DNA of 64,000 nt from Streptomyces aculeolatus (lineage in GTDB: Bacteria; Actinomycetota; Actinomycetes; Streptomycetales; Streptomycetaceae), in contig NZ_JAINRD010000001.1 in assembly GCF_020400605.1 (NCBI RefSeq), positions 496,001-560,000 on the forward strand, written 5' to 3'. The position numbers and the translations under genes were made by a program. Below the pieces are notes generated by a model. The model had not been told where the DNA came from and did not search any database. It saw only the letters and a program-made list of their open reading frames with translations. This document shows positions 27,236 through 35,497 of this stretch, piece by piece; positions within the stretch are counted from its first letter, which is position 1, and each line of letters opens with the position of its first letter.

Positions 27236-28503
27236 GAAACCTGGCGCGGGAGTTCCGCTCGTACGCCGGCGGGGTGCGGCTGCTGATGGTGCAGCAGTTC
27301 ACCATCAACACCGCGTTCTACATGCTGATGCCGTACCTCGCCGCCCATCTCGCCGACGGGCTGGGCTTGGCCGCGTGGGCCGTGGGCCTGGTCCTGGGCG
27401 TGCGGAACTTCTCCCAGCAGGGCATGTTCCTGGTCGGTGGCACACTGGCCGACCGGCTGGGCTGCAAGCCCATGATCGTCGCGGGGTGTGTGCTGCGCAC
27501 GGCGGGCTTCGGGCTACTGGGCTTCGTGCAGTCGCTGCCGGCGCTGGTCGCCGCGTCGGCGATGACGGGCTTCGCGGGTGCGCTGTTCAACCCGGCGGTG
27601 CGGACGTATCTCGCGCAGGCCGTGGGGGAGGAACGGCGCGTGGGCGCGTTCGCGCTGTTCAACGTCTTCTACCAGACGGGGATGTTCGTCGGCCCGCTCG
27701 TCGGACTGGCGCTGCTGGCGGCCGACTTCCGGCTGGTCTGCACGGTCGCGGCGCTGCTGTTCCTGGGGCTCACGGTGGTACAGGTGCTGGCGCTGCCCGA
27801 GGGGGATGCGGTACGGACCGAGCGCCCGGGGGCGCGCGGGGTGCTGGCCGACTGGCGCACGGTCGTCTCCAACCGCCCCTTCATGCTCTTCTCCGCCGCC
27901 ATGATCGGCTCGTACGTCCTGTCCTTCCAGGTGTATCTGGCATTGCCCCTCCAGGCCCACCGCGCCTTCCCCGCCGCGGGCGACGCCGTGACCACCGCGC
28001 TCTTCGCCGTCTCGGCGGGCGTGGCGGCGGCGGGCCAGCTGCGCGTCACGGGCTGGGCGAAGAAGCGCTGGCCGGCGCAGCGGGCCCTGGTGTACGGCAT
28101 CGCCCTGATGGGCGTCGCCTTTCTGCCGCTGCTGCTCGCCGGCGCCCCGCCGGGCGGCGGCGGGGCGGCGGCGCGAACGGTGGCACTGGTCCCCCTGCTG
28201 CTCGCCGCCGCCCTGCTGGCACTGGGCACGGCCCTGGCGTACCCGTTCGAGATGGACACCGTGGTGTCGCTCTCCGGCGGCCGTCTCGTCGCCACGCACT
28301 ACGGCCTTTACCACACGGTCTCGGGACTCGGCATCACGCTGGGCAACCTTGCGACGGGTGCGCTGTGGGGCGTGGCGGAGGAGTACCCGCGGCTGCCGTG
28401 GCTGGCGCTGACCGCGACGGGTGCGGCCTGCGCCGGCGCCCTGGCGGCGCTGGCCCGCGGCGGGCGGCTGCGCGCGACGCGGCCGGAGCCGGCGCCCGCC
28501 TGA
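27232..28503 (+). CDS. MFS transporter coupled to the cysteine synthase-like gene
   Basis: A 423-residue major facilitator protein with about 12 membrane helices. The motif-A loop is [22 protein letters not shown] (about residues 64-85), followed by [12 protein letters not shown]. It begins at ATG 27232 inside the previous stop codon. Drug-export-type sequences and tight coupling to a biosynthetic PLP enzyme point to export of that enzyme's product; the substrate is unknown. Confidence 0.85.
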   Translation: MRNLAREFRSYAGGVRLLMVQQFTINTAFYMLMPYLAAHLADGLGLAAWAVGLVLGVRNFSQQGMFLVGGTLADRLGCKPMIVAGCVLRTAGFGLLGFVQSLPALVAASAMTGFAGALFNPAVRTYLAQAVGEERRVGAFALFNVFYQTGMFVGPLVGLALLAADFRLVCTVAALLFLGLTVVQVLALPEGDAVRTERPGARGVLADWRTVVSNRPFMLFSAAMIGSYVLSFQVYLALPLQAHRAFPAAGDAVTTALFAVSAGVAAAGQLRVTGWAKKRWPAQRALVYGIALMGVAFLPLLLAGAPPGGGGAAARTVALVPLLLAAALLALGTALAYPFEMDTVVSLSGGRLVATHYGLYHTVSGLGITLGNLATGALWGVAEEYPRLPWLALTATGAACAGALAALARGGRLRATRPEPAPA

Positions 28504-28557
28504 CCCGGGGGTCCTACGGGGGCGCCGGCGTGCGCCGTACCGCGCGCGTGGGCGCCC

Positions 28558-30075
28558 CTAACGGACGTGGACGAAGACCGGGTTGGAGTAGAACCACAGG
28601 TCCTCCCACGGGCTCTCCAGCCCGTCCGCCACCGGCTCCGCCTCGTCGGTGCTCGTGCCGCGTACGCGCGCGTACATGTCGCCGTCCACGTCACGCAGCG
28701 TGTGCCGGATGACGTACTCCTTGCCCTGGCGCCGCCAGTCGCCGGGGCCGAAGCGGGCGGCGACCCGGGTGGTCGGGTTGGTGTCGGCGTCGCGGTCGGC
28801 GCTCGGGCCCGTGATGCTGCCGGTGATGAGGTCGACGCGGCGCACCTCGGGGCGGTCGCCGTTGCCGTTCCTGCCGTCCAGCGGGCGGAAGCGGATCTCG
28901 ATCTCCACGTCGGTGCGGCCCCGGCCGCTGACGGTCAGCGTCTCGCCCATGGCCGCGCCGCGGCCGCGGTTGCCCGCCGTGAGGTCGAGGGAGGTGATGA
29001 GGTCGCCGGTGCCCACCCAGACGCGGCCGTTGCGCAGGCCGTCCATGACGTCGGCGTAGTCCTGCCGCGCCAGCACGTGCGTCTTGCTGTACTCGCCCGG
29101 CCAGAAGTCGGAGCCGCCGCGCGTCCAGTGCACGTGCGAGTCCGACGTGGCGGTGATCCACCAGCGCCGGCCCTCGCCGAGGAGCGCGTCCCACAGGCCG
29201 CCCAGGCGGGCCGTCATCTGGTCGAAGCCGCCGTACGTGGGGTGGTTGCCGTAGCCGCCGCGGGCGCCGCCGACGAGAGGGCCGGCCTGGTGGCCGGGGG
29301 CGCCCTCGAAGCCGACGTAGACGTCCGGGGCGACGTCGTTGCCGTTGCGGAACTCGCGCGGCGTGTCCTGGCCGTAGACGCCGAGGCCGGTCGCGGACCG
29401 CGAGGCGTGGTGGGCGATCACCAGCGGCTTGCGGTCGACGGTGTTCGCGGCCTTGAGGAACTCGACCATCTTGGCCTCGGTGTCGCGGCCGGGGTCCGCG
29501 GGGAACGGGTCGAGCTTGGCGAAGCGGCTCTCCAGCTCGTACAGCAGCTGCGCCTCCTCGCGGTGGTGCGGGATCATCAGCGTGTGGTGGTCGAGGGCGG
29601 GCGCGTCGAACTCCATGCCCCAGAACTGCAGCACCTCGGGTACGAGGACGCGCGAGCGCAGCAGGTCGGGGTAGGCCTGCTCCAGGTTGACCTTCGAGTG
29701 CGTCGGGCCGCCGTGGTCGGTGCACATCACCCAGGACAGGCCGAAGTGCTTGGCCATGATGGCGTTGGTGACGATGGGGTACACCGCGTCGGCGCCCTTG
29801 TGGAACGTGGGCGGGTTGGTGGACGTGTCGAACCTGCCGCTGTACTCGGAGTGCACGTGGTGGTCACCGGCCCGCCAGGTGCGCCGCCGGTCGTTCCCGT
29901 GCCCGCCCCGGTCGTTCCCCCGGGCCTCGTTGTCGTCTGCTGCCGCCTCCCCGCTCACGACGAGCGGACTGGCCGCCGCGAGCGTCGCCCCCACGCCGGC
30001 GTACCGGACGAGGCGGCGCCGCGAGATCCCGGTGCGCTCGGAGCCTTCGGCGCCTTCGATGTGTCCGTCGTTCAT
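28558..30075 (-). CDS. Tat-secreted PHP-domain metallo-phosphoesterase
   Basis: From ATG 30075 (GAAGGAGAGG upstream) the product is 505 residues. The signal has a twin-arginine motif (ISRRRLVRYAGVG) followed by a hydrophobic stretch ending near AAADD. The PHP metal sites are visible: AGDHHVHSEYSGRFD, MCTDHGGPTHSK, LVIAHHASRS and TSDSHVHW. PHP enzymes hydrolyse phosphoesters with a trinuclear metal centre. The C-terminal ~130 residues form a beta domain ending YSNPVFVHVR. A decayed copy of its last ~40 codons lies about 100 nt upstream of this gene. Confidence 0.82.
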   Translation of the reverse strand: MNDGHIEGAEGSERTGISRRRLVRYAGVGATLAAASPLVVSGEAAADDNEARGNDRGGHGNDRRRTWRAGDHHVHSEYSGRFDTSTNPPTFHKGADAVYPIVTNAIMAKHFGLSWVMCTDHGGPTHSKVNLEQAYPDLLRSRVLVPEVLQFWGMEFDAPALDHHTLMIPHHREEAQLLYELESRFAKLDPFPADPGRDTEAKMVEFLKAANTVDRKPLVIAHHASRSATGLGVYGQDTPREFRNGNDVAPDVYVGFEGAPGHQAGPLVGGARGGYGNHPTYGGFDQMTARLGGLWDALLGEGRRWWITATSDSHVHWTRGGSDFWPGEYSKTHVLARQDYADVMDGLRNGRVWVGTGDLITSLDLTAGNRGRGAAMGETLTVSGRGRTDVEIEIRFRPLDGRNGNGDRPEVRRVDLITGSITGPSADRDADTNPTTRVAARFGPGDWRRQGKEYVIRHTLRDVDGDMYARVRGTSTDEAEPVADGLESPWEDLWFYSNPVFVHVR

Positions 30076-30176
30076 GATGCGGGCCTCTCCTTCGCGTTGC
30101 GGGGGGCGACCAGCGAGTTTCGACGGCGGAGCGGAACGGCGGGTGAACGGCGGTGCGGGGGGTGGGGAACAACAGA

Positions 30177-30316
30177 TCACGCGGTGCGCGGTGCGTCGGC
30201 GTGCGGGGCGCGTCCCGGGCTCTCCGCGCCGTCTGCCGCCGGCTCGGCCTCGTCCGTGTTCGTGCCGCGTACGCGCGGCCCGTACGCGCCGCGGTGGCGG
30301 CCCTCGCGGAGCGTCA
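30177..30316 (-). pseudogene. Remnant duplicate of the PHP gene 3' region
   Basis: On the minus strand, in one frame to a TGA at 30177-30179, the sequence encodes LTLREGRHRGAYGPRVRGTN followed by TDEAEPAADGAESPG. The PHP protein at 28558-30075 has HTLRDVDGDMYARVRGTSTD then EAEPVADGLESPW near its C-terminus, an obvious match. The remaining codons do not continue the PHP sequence. No start or ribosome-binding site exists. It begins at the stop of the MFS gene. I read it as what is left of a second, tandem PHP gene. Confidence 0.7.
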
Positions 30317-31552
30317 GGCCCCCGCGGCTCCCGCCGCCGCCCTCCCGGCCGTCAGCCGCCTCTCCAGCGGCCGTATCGCCGCGCTCGCGACGAGCGCGAG
30401 GAGGCCGATGACCACCCACGGCAGCACCCGCTCCACGCCGTACAGGAGCCCGAAGAGGCCGGGCGTGACCATGTCCGCCGCCGCGAACGAGTACTGGAAC
30501 GCCGCCAGGTACGTGCCCCGCGCCCCCTCCGGTGCCGCGTCCGCGGAGAGCGCGTTGGAGGCCGGCCCGTGCAGCATCTCCGCCGCCGCCCAGAGCAGCA
30601 TCACCAGCGCGAGGTAGCCGACGAGCACCAGGCCGCGGGGCAGCAGGACCGCGAGCGCGATCGCCCCGCACCATGCCGCCCACGCCACCCCGCCCCAGGC
30701 CATCGCGCCCCCGCGGGAGGTCCGCCGGCGGATGCCCCGGGTGACCGCGGCGGTGGAGGTGGCGACGACGGCGGTGGTGAGGGTCAGAAAGGCGCCGACC
30801 GCCCAACCGGGCGCGTCCAGCCCGCGGACGACGTAGACGGGGGTGGCCACGGCGAGGAGGACGGTGCAGATGTTGAACAGCACGTTGACGCCGATCAGCG
30901 ACAGATAGGCGCGGTTGCCGAGCAGGTGCCGTACGCCGTCCGCGGGCTTCCCGGCCACGCCGTCCGCGGCCGGCCGCGGACGGCTCCTGACGAAGAGGGC
31001 GAGGGCGGCGGCCAGGAGGAAGGACAGCGCGTTCGCCAGGATCATCCCCCGGTACGCGTTCTGCGAGGCGAGTCCCAGCAGCAGCCCGGCGAGCACGGTC
31101 CCGGCGCCGGTCCCGGCCGTGCGGATCATCGCGGTGCGGGCGAACCACTGGTCGCGGGCGCGGTCGTCGCCCTGCTCGGCGATGAGCGCGAAGACCGACG
31201 ACCAGTACACGCGCAGCCCCGCCGACTCGACCAGCGCGGCGGCGAACAACGACGCCGGCCCGTCCACCGCCAGGTACAGCAGGAACCCGCCGGCCTGGAG
31301 CAGTTGACCCGCGATCACCACCGGCCGCGGGCCGATGCGGTCGACGACCCGCCCGACGAGCAGGGGGAGCAGCAGCGCGCAGGCGCTCGCGGCCGTCATG
31401 AGCAGGCCGACGCGTGCCTCGGAGAGGTCGGTGGCGGAGAGGAAGTAGACCATGGACAGCGGCAGATAGAGCCCGGATCCGACGGCGTCGACCCCCAGCG
31501 CCGCCGGTATCGCCCAAGCCGCCCCGTCCCGCCCGCGCATCGGCTGCCGCAT
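30314..31552 (-). CDS. MFS transporter
   Basis: From ATG 31552 (GGAGGG upstream) the product is 412 residues with about 12 membrane helices. Recognisable loops: LVGRVVDRIGPRPVVIAGQL (motif A) and ARTAMIRTAGTGAGTVLAG. An upstream TTG 31600 would add 16 residues and is less likely. Its 3' end meets the PHP remnant. It is divergent from a methyltransferase gene. Substrate unknown. Confidence 0.83.
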   Translation of the reverse strand: MRQPMRGRDGAAWAIPAALGVDAVGSGLYLPLSMVYFLSATDLSEARVGLLMTAASACALLLPLLVGRVVDRIGPRPVVIAGQLLQAGGFLLYLAVDGPASLFAAALVESAGLRVYWSSVFALIAEQGDDRARDQWFARTAMIRTAGTGAGTVLAGLLLGLASQNAYRGMILANALSFLLAAALALFVRSRPRPAADGVAGKPADGVRHLLGNRAYLSLIGVNVLFNICTVLLAVATPVYVVRGLDAPGWAVGAFLTLTTAVVATSTAAVTRGIRRRTSRGGAMAWGGVAWAAWCGAIALAVLLPRGLVLVGYLALVMLLWAAAEMLHGPASNALSADAAPEGARGTYLAAFQYSFAAADMVTPGLFGLLYGVERVLPWVVIGLLALVASAAIRPLERRLTAGRAAAGAAGA

Positions 31553-31600
31553 CTGCCCTCCGGTCCCCGCCGGCAGCTCCCGTCCGCACGCCGACAGCAA

Positions 31601-31671
31601 GGTGCAACGTTGTAATCGCCTCGCCGGGTGAAGTCAACACGGTTGTGCGGCGTCCGGTTAACGTGTGGCGC
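31601..31671. promoter_or_regulatory. Divergent promoter region with small palindrome
   Basis: Between the leftward MFS transporter (start 31552) and the rightward methyltransferase (start 31672). CAACGTTG at 31605-31612 is an 8-bp palindrome followed by TAATC, and AACACGGTTGTG lies at 31636-31647. This A+T-richer patch probably contains both promoters; the palindrome is a weak operator candidate. Confidence 0.3.
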
Positions 31672-32319
31672 ATGCCCGTACTCGACGCGCTCGACCGCTT
31701 CAACCAGCGGCATCCCTGGAGCCACAACGACCACTACGGCCCGTGGATCGCCCGGCGGGTGGCCGAGGCGGGGGCGCGGGACGTGCTGGACGTCGGGTGC
31801 GGGGCGGGGAACCTGATGGCCCTGCTGCGGCGGCACGGGGCATCCGTGACCGGGCTCGAACCCGACGCGGCGCTCGCCGCCGTCGCGGCCGCGCGGTTCG
31901 ACGGTGATCCCGCGGCCACCGTCGTACGCACCGGCTTCGCCGGCCGCGAACCGGGCCGGCGCTGGGACGCCGTCACGCTCGTCGCCGTACTGCACCACAT
32001 GCCGCTGGTGCCCACCCTGCGCGAGTTGCGCGACTGCCTCGCCCCGGGCGGGCGGCTCGTCGTCGTCGGGTGCTACCGCGAGGCCGGGGCCGCCGACATC
32101 GCCGCCGCCCTGCCGGCCGCGCTCGCGAACCCGCTCGTCGGGCTGGCCAAGCACCCGGCCCGCGCGGACACCGCACCCGTGCACATGACCGCGCCCACCG
32201 CCGAGCCCCGGGAGACCCTGGCCGAGATCCGGAACGCCGCGGCAGCGGAGCTGCCGGGCGCGCGGATACGCCGCCGGCTGTTCTGGCGCTACAGCCTCGT
32301 CCACGACGCACCGGCCTGA
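31672..32319 (+). CDS. Class I SAM-dependent methyltransferase
   Basis: From ATG 31672 the product is 215 residues. Motif I is DVLDVGCGAGNLMALLRRHG, followed by TGLEPD (acidic end of strand 2), WDAVTLVAVLHHM (motif for strand 4) and LAPGGRLVVVGCYRE. It resembles small-molecule C/O-methyltransferases (UbiE/Coq5-like fold). GTG 31663 is a possible earlier start. Substrate not predictable. Confidence 0.85.
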   Translation: MPVLDALDRFNQRHPWSHNDHYGPWIARRVAEAGARDVLDVGCGAGNLMALLRRHGASVTGLEPDAALAAVAAARFDGDPAATVVRTGFAGREPGRRWDAVTLVAVLHHMPLVPTLRELRDCLAPGGRLVVVGCYREAGAADIAAALPAALANPLVGLAKHPARADTAPVHMTAPTAEPRETLAEIRNAAAAELPGARIRRRLFWRYSLVHDAPA

Positions 32320-32507
32320 CAGCCGGGCCTCTCCCCTGGGCCGACTTGGTCCTCGGCGGTACGTCCGGCGCGAGGCCGTGGCTCCGCCGCAGCACTCCCG
32401 CACGCCGCCGCCACGGCGGCGCATGCGCCGGTCGTCCCCGGTGGGCCCGGCGCACGCGCGGCGATAATCGCTTGCGTGTCCGGTCGCCGATCAGCATCGT
32501 GTGTACG

Positions 32508-33071
32508 GTGAGTGACGACGACGCACCCGCGCGGTGGACCGAGGCCAGCGTCTACCCCGACATGTGGGCGGACCCCGACAAGGATCCGCGGAACAACGAC
32601 TCCAGCCCCGACGGCGAGCTGGCCACGCTGCAGGACTTCCTGTTCAACTACCGGCTCACGCTGAAGATGAAGTGCGAGGGGCTGACCGCCGAGCAGCTGG
32701 CGCGCCGGTCCGTGCCGCCGTCGACCATGTCGCTGCTCGGTCTCATACGCCACCTCGCCGAGGTGGAACGGGACTGGCGCAACTGGGTCGTGCCGGAGAA
32801 CCCCGCCCCCAAGATCTACGGCGAGCGCGACGCCGACTTCCACGGCGCCGCCGCCGACCAGGCGCTCGTCGACGCGGCCTTCGCCGACCTCGCCCGCGAG
32901 CAGGCAGACTGCGACGCCGTGCTGGCCGCGTACAGCGATCTCGGTGCCCGGCTGCCCAAGGACGGCACCTCGGTGCGCGAGTTGTGGGTGCACCGCGTCG
33001 AGGAGTACGCGCGGCACTGCGGCCACGCGGACCTGCTGCGCGAGTGCGTCGACGGGCGGGTGGGCCAGTAG
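32508..33071 (+). CDS. DinB family protein (DUF664 type)
   Basis: From GTG 32508 the product is 187 residues, a four-helix bundle of the DinB/YfiT superfamily. SMSLLGLIRHLAEVERDWRNW carries the first metal-ligand His, and the C-terminal LWVHRVEEYARHCGHADLL carries the other two (HxxxH-like), as in mycothiol- or bacillithiol-dependent S-transferases. Such proteins may use mycothiol; the reaction is unknown. Confidence 0.82.
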   Translation: MSDDDAPARWTEASVYPDMWADPDKDPRNNDSSPDGELATLQDFLFNYRLTLKMKCEGLTAEQLARRSVPPSTMSLLGLIRHLAEVERDWRNWVVPENPAPKIYGERDADFHGAAADQALVDAAFADLAREQADCDAVLAAYSDLGARLPKDGTSVRELWVHRVEEYARHCGHADLLRECVDGRVGQ

Positions 33072-33229
33072 GCCCGGCAGCACCGGGCGGCAAGCGGCCG
33101 GGCGGCGGGCGGCCGTCCACCGCGGGGCAGTGACGGAAGGCGGGTAGCCGGGGCGAGGCAACCCGGTGCGGACCTCATCGCGTTCGACCAGTGTGCGACG
33201 TGAAGTGAGGACCGGATGGCAGGCGCAGG

Positions 33230-33769
33230 ATGCTGAGGCGGGGCGCGGCGCAGCCGCCGGGGTTCGAGGAGTTCGTGGCGGCCCGCGGGCCGCGGCTGCT
33301 CCGCGTCGCCTGGCTGCTCACCGGGGACGCCCAGCTCGCCGAGGACCTGCTGCAGACCGTGCTGGCCAAGGTGTGGCCGAAGTGGGAGCAGATAGCGGAC
33401 GGCAGCCCCGAGGCGTACGTCCGTACGGCCATGGTGCACACCAACATCTCCTGGTGGCGCCGCCACTGGTGGGGCGAGGTGCCGCACGGCGAGCTTCCCG
33501 ACACGGCCGCGCCTTCGGACGCGTTCGCCCAGGTGGATCTGGAGCAGTCGCTCGCCGCCGCGATACGGCGCCTCCCGCCGCGGCAGCGCGCGGTGGTCGT
33601 GCTGCGCTACTTCGAGGACCTGAGCGTCGAGGACACCGCGGCGACCCTCGGCTGCGCGACGGGCACGGTCAAGAGCCAGTCCGCCAAGGCGCTCCGCACG
33701 CTGCGCGGGCTGCTGCCCGCGGCCGAGCTGGTGGAGGGCGGTGAGTCCGGTGGCCGGGAACGCGGCTGA
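33230..33769 (+). CDS. SigE-family RNA polymerase sigma factor
   Basis: The 179-residue product has region 2 (FEEFVAARGPRLLRVAWLLTGDAQLAEDLLQTVLAKVW) and region 4 (IRRLPPRQRAVVVLRYFEDLSVEDTAATLGCATGTVKSQSAKAL), as in actinobacterial SigE-type factors with a tryptophan-rich linker (ISWWRRHWWGE). It overlaps the downstream membrane protein gene by 29 nt, and that gene overlaps an L,D-transpeptidase gene, so one operon links a sigma factor to cell-wall remodelling. Confidence 0.9.
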   Translation: MLRRGAAQPPGFEEFVAARGPRLLRVAWLLTGDAQLAEDLLQTVLAKVWPKWEQIADGSPEAYVRTAMVHTNISWWRRHWWGEVPHGELPDTAAPSDAFAQVDLEQSLAAAIRRLPPRQRAVVVLRYFEDLSVEDTAATLGCATGTVKSQSAKALRTLRGLLPAAELVEGGESGGRERG

Positions 33770-34553
33770 GACGGCGGGGGCGGGTCCGGGCGAGCCGGCC
33801 GGCTCCGTCGAGTACGCGGGCTCCGCCGAGGAGGAGCGCGCGCTGCGGGCGCTGCTGGAGCAGGCCGTCCCGCGGCCCGCCGCGCCCGCCGAGCGGATGG
33901 AGCGGATACGCCGGCGGGTGCTGCGCCGGCGCCGCCGCCGGCGTGCGGTATGGGGGGCGACCGCGACCGCCGCGGCCGTCGGCGTACTGCTGCCCCAGGT
34001 GCTTCCCGCCGGCGACCCGCCTCCCCGCCAGGCACCGCCCGCCGCCGGCGCCGGGACGCCGGAACGGCCGGAGGCCGAGACCCGGTTGGCGGAGCTGTCC
34101 GACCTCACGCTGCAGGTGCCCGCGGGCTGGAGCAGCCGCACGGTCCGTACGGACTCCCCGGAGGGCGACTACGTCGGCTACGTCGCGAGCCTCTCCCTCC
34201 GGCCGTCCCCCGAGCCCTGCCCCACCGGCGCGGACGGCACCTGCACCACGCCGCCGCGGCAACTGCCCCGCCGCGGCACCCTGATCACTCTGCGGCTGCT
34301 CTACGGGCCGAAGAAGCCCGACCCCGGCCTGCAGGCGCGCGAGGTGGGCAAGGCGTGCGTGGTCGCGGGCGGCACCGAGGAACTGTGGGCGGTGCGCAGC
34401 CCGGCGGGCGCCGCGGAGGGAGTCCACGTGCTGGCCACGGTGTGCCTGGCCACCCCGGCGACCGGAGACGTCGCCGAGGCCCGCACCGTACTCGGCTCGA
34501 TGCGCTTCGAACCGGGCCCGAAATACCGCCAACCGAAACGGAACGCCCGCTGA
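33741..34553 (+). CDS. Membrane protein, putative partner of the sigma factor
   Basis: A 270-residue product begins at GTG 33741 inside the sigma factor gene. Residues 1-70 are cytoplasmic (EERALRALLEQAVPRP..PAERMERIRRRVLRRRRRRR), then a hydrophobic segment (WGATATAAAVGVLLPQVLPA) and an extracytoplasmic domain with four Cys (PCPTGADGTC, KACVVAG, TVCLATP) probably forming disulfides. The layout is that of a transmembrane anti-sigma-type protein without the ZAS motif. Function inferred from operon position. Confidence 0.7.
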   Translation: MSPVAGNAAETAGAGPGEPAGSVEYAGSAEEERALRALLEQAVPRPAAPAERMERIRRRVLRRRRRRRAVWGATATAAAVGVLLPQVLPAGDPPPRQAPPAAGAGTPERPEAETRLAELSDLTLQVPAGWSSRTVRTDSPEGDYVGYVASLSLRPSPEPCPTGADGTCTTPPRQLPRRGTLITLRLLYGPKKPDPGLQAREVGKACVVAGGTEELWAVRSPAGAAEGVHVLATVCLATPATGDVAEARTVLGSMRFEPGPKYRQPKRNAR

Positions 34554-35293
34554 TGCTGCCCCGCCGCCGCCTGTTACTCGCTGCCGCCCTGCCCCCGCTC
34601 GCGGCGGCGGGCTGCACACAGGACGACCCGTCCGCTGCGGAGGAGACCCCGCCGCCGGCCCCCGAGCCGACCCGTTCGCCCGTCGCGGCAGCGCCCGCGC
34701 GACTGCCGCGGGACATACCGGGGCTGGGCAGCCGCACCCGTGCCCGCATCCCGGCCGGCGCCCGCCAGGCCCTCGTCGTCACCGGCACCTCCCGGCGCTC
34801 GTCCGACGCGACCGCCGTGCTCTACGAACGCGGCCCCGACGGCTGGCGCGGCGGCCCGGCCTGGCCCGCGCACAACGCCCTCCGCGGCTGGACCCGCCAC
34901 CACACCGCCGGCGATCTCCGCACCCCGGCCGGCGTCTACGGCCTCACCGACGCCGGCGGCCTCGACCCCGACCCCGGCACGAAGCTGCCGTACGACCACG
35001 GTCCCGCCTTCACCGCCACCGGCAGCGGCTACGAGGGCGAACCCCTCGCCGGCTCCTTCGACTACGTCGTGGCGATCAACTACAACCGCAAGCCCGGCAC
35101 CACTCCGCTCGACTGGACCCGCCCCCTGGGCGACGGCCGCGGCGGCGGCATCTGGGTCCACGTCGACCACGGCGGCCCGACGAGCGGCTGCGTATCGCTG
35201 GCCAAGCCCCACATGCGCACGCTCCTGCGGACCTTGGACCCGCGAAAGCGCCCGGTGGCGGTCCTGGGCCCGGGGGACTGGCTCGCACGCTGA
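34553..35293 (+). CDS. L,D-transpeptidase (YkuD) lipoprotein
   Basis: From ATG 34553, overlapping the previous stop, the product is 246 residues. A lipobox LAAAGC puts the lipidated Cys at residue 21. The YkuD catalytic motif is IWVHVDHGGPTSGCVSLAK, with the conserved His and the nucleophilic Cys of SGCVSL. These enzymes crosslink or anchor to peptidoglycan, or act on related substrates at the outer face of the membrane. The operon with a sigma factor suggests envelope-stress control. Confidence 0.87.
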   Translation: MLPRRRLLLAAALPPLAAAGCTQDDPSAAEETPPPAPEPTRSPVAAAPARLPRDIPGLGSRTRARIPAGARQALVVTGTSRRSSDATAVLYERGPDGWRGGPAWPAHNALRGWTRHHTAGDLRTPAGVYGLTDAGGLDPDPGTKLPYDHGPAFTATGSGYEGEPLAGSFDYVVAINYNRKPGTTPLDWTRPLGDGRGGGIWVHVDHGGPTSGCVSLAKPHMRTLLRTLDPRKRPVAVLGPGDWLAR

Positions 35294-35497
35294 CCCCGGC
35301 GCCGTTGTCGGACCTGGCCGCTATCGTGTGGTGACGGAGAGTGAGTTCGGCGGGGAGCGGCAAGGGGGCGCCGTGGGGTGGATGATCGGAGCCGCAGGGA
35401 CGTGGGCCGTCGCCGCGCCCGCCTCCGATGTCGGTGACCCGGGTTACTCTTCGGAGTCGTACCGACTCGCTGAGGCGTGCAGGGGGAGGGGGCTGTG

